Below, piece after piece: positions 5,224 to 7,218 of a DNA stretch of 7,218 nucleotides. Position 1 is the first letter of the stretch. Each line of letters opens with the position of its first letter. Origin of the DNA: Candidatus Nitrosopumilus sp. (lineage in GTDB: Archaea; Thermoproteota; Nitrososphaeria; Nitrososphaerales; Nitrosopumilaceae); contig DRGT01000009.1 of the NCBI GenBank assembly GCA_011055585.1, positions 1-7,218 on the forward strand. Direction: 5' to 3'. The notes beneath the pieces were generated by a model. That model ran no database searches. It saw only the letters and a list, made by a program, of their open reading frames with translations, and had not been told where the DNA came from. Made by a program: the position numbers and the translations under genes.

Positions 5224-7020
5224 TTAACTATTTATCTTCCAACCATAAAATGGAATTTCTTTATGATATAAGAATGCACTCTCATTCGATTTTTCAATTT
5301 CAACTGGTGAGGAGCCATCACTTTTTGAAATTTTTAATGTGTAACTGTCTGTTCCATTATTTTTTTGCCAATCAATATAGGCTAAAGAATCATGTTGCTC
5401 ATTCCAACCTCCAAAAATGAAATAAGGCCCATTTGGTTTTCCAAGAAAAATTGGTTTTTCGTTTCCAGTTTGCATATCTTTGTAATAAATAGAAGAAATT
5501 ACATTGATACCATTATCATCTGTATCAATTGTTTGTATTGATCCTCCTGAGGGACTTGTACCCTTACCATATATCATAGTCAAGCCATCAGATGAAATCG
5601 AAAAATTAGGATTGTAATCTGAGGCACAAGAGGTATTGTTTTGTGAAATAATCGATTCTTTGCTAGTTCTTTCATTAATTATTAAAATTTGACATGTTTT
5701 CAAATCCATCATTGATTGAAATACTCTTGTACCATATTCCTGATTGATTAAAACAGTAGGCAAGTATTCTGTCTCAATTAGCGGCTTTGTAGTTTTCCAA
5801 TTAATATTAAAAAGATGAATAGGAAATTGTTCAAAACGTAATTCAAATTGTACAAAAACCAAAAAATTATTATCCCACCATCCCAACAAATTTAGCGATC
5901 TTTCTTTATCCCTAATCATTTGCTTAGTTTCTTTTTCAATATCGTAAATATACCAAGGTCCTAAAATGTTGTAAAGAGGCATTACACAATATTGGCATGG
6001 TGAAGTGGTATCCGACAAAGAGTATGTGAATTTTTTGCTGTCAGGAGACCAAAAATATTCCGATAGGTGTTGATTATCTTTTTTTGTTACAATCAATTTT
6101 CTTTCCTTAGTTTCAATATCTACTAACCATAATGAATCAGGAGTGTCTTTTGCAAAAGAATAAAGAAAATACTTTCCATTAGGAGAAAGTTTTATGTCCA
6201 AAGCATGAATTGGTCTTTGGTCTTCAAGATGATTAAAATCAAAGCTTGCAATGACATCCTTGTCAAAACCATCTAGTGATGTGCTCATTATCTTCCAATT
6301 TTTTTCCTCATCAGCAATTCCATAAATTGCTCGAATATCAGGTTCAACGGGTACATTCTCTTCAGGTAAGATTTCTAAATGAAGAACAAGAAAGACAGGT
6401 AAAGCAGAAAAATTGGCATTCGATTCTTCAAAAGTTTTATTAAACAAACCCATTATCCTGATTTTTTTACCATCAAGAACATCTGTCAAGGAAACGTTAC
6501 GTGAGAATAGATCAATAGTATTTTTTGTTGTATGTTGAATTTTGAATAATTCGTTAGATTCTGGCGTAAATTGTACTTCTTCACTATCTACAGTTAAAAA
6601 GTAATCAGCTGTCCCTATCAATTCAACATAACTTGGTAGTATTACTCTTTTGTTAACAAGATATTTTATTGAATTAAGAAAATCCTCATCTGATATATGA
6701 CCAGAAGCCCATAAGTTTGCAGTTTTTTTAAACCAAGAAGGAATCATAACATGACTATCTGAAAACTCGTTTATTGAGACATCTATCATACCAGTTACAA
6801 TCAGATAGTCTATCGTGTGAATAAAATCAGAATCAGAGATTAGCCCCCCAGACCAATGCTGAGCAGAAATCTGAATCCAGTGAGGAATTAAGGGTTTCTC
6901 AGGCACATAAATTGGTTTGAGCCAGTCAGCATAAGATGGTGTAACTAATGGTGCCAACAATATTATTGTAACAAACATTAAAGTAATTTTCAAATAATAC
7001 AATGAAAAATTGCTTTGCAT
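5224..7020 (-). CDS. Secreted protein: two 38-residue repeats plus TolB/PD40-like beta-propeller
   Basis: This 598-residue protein starts with a Sec signal peptide (hydrophobic residues 12-27, ...TPSYA, cleavage near A31). Two tandem 38-residue units follow. Residues 45-82 begin IPHWIQISAQHWSGGLISD and residues 93-130 begin IPSWFKKTANLWASGHISD. They share IP.W....A..W..G.ISD.DF...I.YL, a repeat I recognise from many secreted Thaumarchaeota proteins whose function is unknown. Residues 135-225 form a beta-rich linker domain. From about 230 the protein shows propeller blades: LDIKLSPNGKYFLYSF (274-289) then LWLVDIETKERKLI, EYFWSPDSKKFTYSL (321-335) then WYIYDIEKETKQMI, and later FSISSDGLTMIYGKG (473-487) and FGGWNEQHDSLAYID (536-550). 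These match TolB/PD40-type propellers, used for protein binding or as lids of exported peptidases. No catalytic domain follows the propeller. Cysteines include a CQYC pair (342-345) plus C443 and C465. The ATG at 7020 gives the better signal peptide; M15 would lose the positive charge. Confidence 0.82.
   Translation of the reverse strand: MQSNFSLYYLKITLMFVTIILLAPLVTPSYADWLKPIYVPEKPLIPHWIQISAQHWSGGLISDSDFIHTIDYLIVTGMIDVSINEFSDSHVMIPSWFKKTANLWASGHISDEDFLNSIKYLVNKRVILPSYVELIGTADYFLTVDSEEVQFTPESNELFKIQHTTKNTIDLFSRNVSLTDVLDGKKIRIMGLFNKTFEESNANFSALPVFLVLHLEILPEENVPVEPDIRAIYGIADEEKNWKIMSTSLDGFDKDVIASFDFNHLEDQRPIHALDIKLSPNGKYFLYSFAKDTPDSLWLVDIETKERKLIVTKKDNQHLSEYFWSPDSKKFTYSLSDTTSPCQYCVMPLYNILGPWYIYDIEKETKQMIRDKERSLNLLGWWDNNFLVFVQFELRFEQFPIHLFNINWKTTKPLIETEYLPTVLINQEYGTRVFQSMMDLKTCQILIINERTSKESIISQNNTSCASDYNPNFSISSDGLTMIYGKGTSPSGGSIQTIDTDDNGINVISSIYYKDMQTGNEKPIFLGKPNGPYFIFGGWNEQHDSLAYIDWQKNNGTDSYTLKISKSDGSSPVEIEKSNESAFLYHKEIPFYGWKINS
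6631..6888 (-). repeat. Protein-level tandem repeat, two 38-residue units
   Basis: Units at 6775-6888 and 6631-6744 encode residues 45-82 and 93-130 of the propeller protein, separated by a 10-residue spacer. Conserved positions are IP-W at the start, A and W in the first helix, G-x-ISD in the turn and DF...I-x-YL in the second helix. The layout suggests paired short helices like peptidoglycan- or surface-binding modules, but no ligand is known. Confidence 0.7.
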
Positions 7021-7031
7021 GTTTTATGTTG

Positions 7032-7040
7032 ATTTATTAT
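7032..7040 (-). promoter_or_regulatory. Weak TATA-like element before the propeller gene
   Basis: ATAATAAAT on the minus strand lies 12-20 bases before the ATG at 7020, closer than the usual 26 or so for a leaderless start. TTTATTCATATTAG (7081-7094) is a second candidate that would give a leader of about 40 bases. The true promoter is not resolved. The 77 bases at 7021-7097 hold nothing else I can support. Confidence 0.2.
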
Positions 7041-7097
7041 GTCACTAATAGGAAAGTATGTAACCATTGGACACAAACTTCTAATATGAATAAACAG

Positions 7098-7218
7098 TTA
7101 TTTTACAACTGAATGGAAAATTATCCACATATGCTTTTTTGCAACTATTTGTAAATCTCCAAATTTATCTCTCAGACTTAGAAAGGAAATATTTCCATGC
7201 CCCCTTACACTTAGAACC
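7098..7218 (-). pseudogene. Truncated class IIb aminoacyl-tRNA synthetase OB-fold fragment (LysRS/AspRS-like)
   Basis: The minus strand is open from the right edge (first full codon at 7217) for 39 codons to TAA at 7098-7100. It begins VLSVRGHGNISFLSLRDKFG and continues DLQIVAKK. This aligns without gaps to the OB-fold of class II LysRS as I recall it from E. coli (R..G..SF..L.D..G..Q), and the LRD is typical of AspRS relatives. In those enzymes this OB-fold is N-terminal and some 350 residues of catalytic domain should follow. Here the similarity ends after VAKK, 12 unrelated codons (HMWIIFHSVVK-type) follow, then a stop, and the next gene starts 77 bases further on. No continuation is visible in the other two frames. 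The best reading is a remnant of a broken or partly duplicated synthetase gene. A free-standing OB-fold protein or chance resemblance remain possible. Confidence 0.5.

Noticed and set aside
7131..7143. TGC-TTTTTT-GCA as a terminator hairpin
   Set aside because: The stem is only 3 bp and no plus-strand gene ends upstream of it.
7185..7196. Perfect 12-bp palindrome GGAAATATTTCC
   Set aside because: It falls inside the synthetase-like frame, encoding G-N-I-S, so the symmetry is probably incidental. It would deserve another look if that frame proved non-coding.
7197..7214. Plus-strand ATG after the palindrome as a new gene start
   Set aside because: The frame stops after five codons (ATG CCC CCT TAC ACT TAG).

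Overview
The window looks like a piece of an AT-rich archaeal genome of the Nitrososphaerota (Thaumarchaeota), most likely a marine Nitrosopumilus-type ammonia oxidiser. No ammonia-oxidation gene is present, so this rests on a combination of features. These are a type IV pilin with the archaeal VAPVIATLLMVAIAVVGG-type N-terminus, a small secreted protein ending in a PEFG-CTERM-like tail (IPEFP, membrane helix, basic end), an archaeal PurP, a TrmB-family regulator, and a secreted protein carrying the 38-residue 'IP-W...W..G.ISD.DF...I.YL' repeat common in secreted proteins of this group.

Layout, left to right. (1) Positions 1-2240, minus strand: a pilin gene (1629-2240) followed after 39 bases by a long secreted protein built of repeated Ig-like beta modules (1-1589, C-terminus cut off by the window edge). 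A T8 tract lies between them. Together they look like a pilus and surface-adhesion unit. (2) 2241-2356: a divergent promoter region with a perfect 15-bp dyad. (3) 2357-2824, plus strand: a small membrane-anchored secreted protein. (4) 2817-4078, minus strand: a 68-residue protein of unknown function followed by purP (formate-dependent AICAR formylation, purine synthesis). purP starts with TTG, and its 3' end overlaps the convergent gene by 8 bp. (5) 4079-4243: a divergent promoter region with an 18-bp inverted repeat sitting between two opposed TATA-like boxes. (6) 4244-5182, plus strand: a TrmB-family transcription regulator. (7) 5224-7020, minus strand: a secreted protein with two tandem 38-residue repeats and a TolB/PD40-like beta-propeller. 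(8) 7098-7218, minus strand: a reading frame entering from the right edge. It matches the OB-fold of class IIb aminoacyl-tRNA synthetases (LysRS/AspRS type) but stops about 12 codons later, so it looks like a truncated remnant.

The genes do not form one pathway. Four of the seven complete or near-complete proteins are exported or cell-surface proteins (Ig-module protein, pilin, PEFG-CTERM-like protein, propeller protein), with a purine-synthesis gene pair and a regulator in the middle. The most notable points are the synthetase remnant at the right edge, the symmetric operator between the TrmB gene and the 68-residue/purP pair, the pilin plus Ig-repeat pairing, and the repeat-plus-propeller architecture. 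No RNA gene, CRISPR array, insertion sequence or origin was seen. No gene-free stretch exceeds 300 bases.
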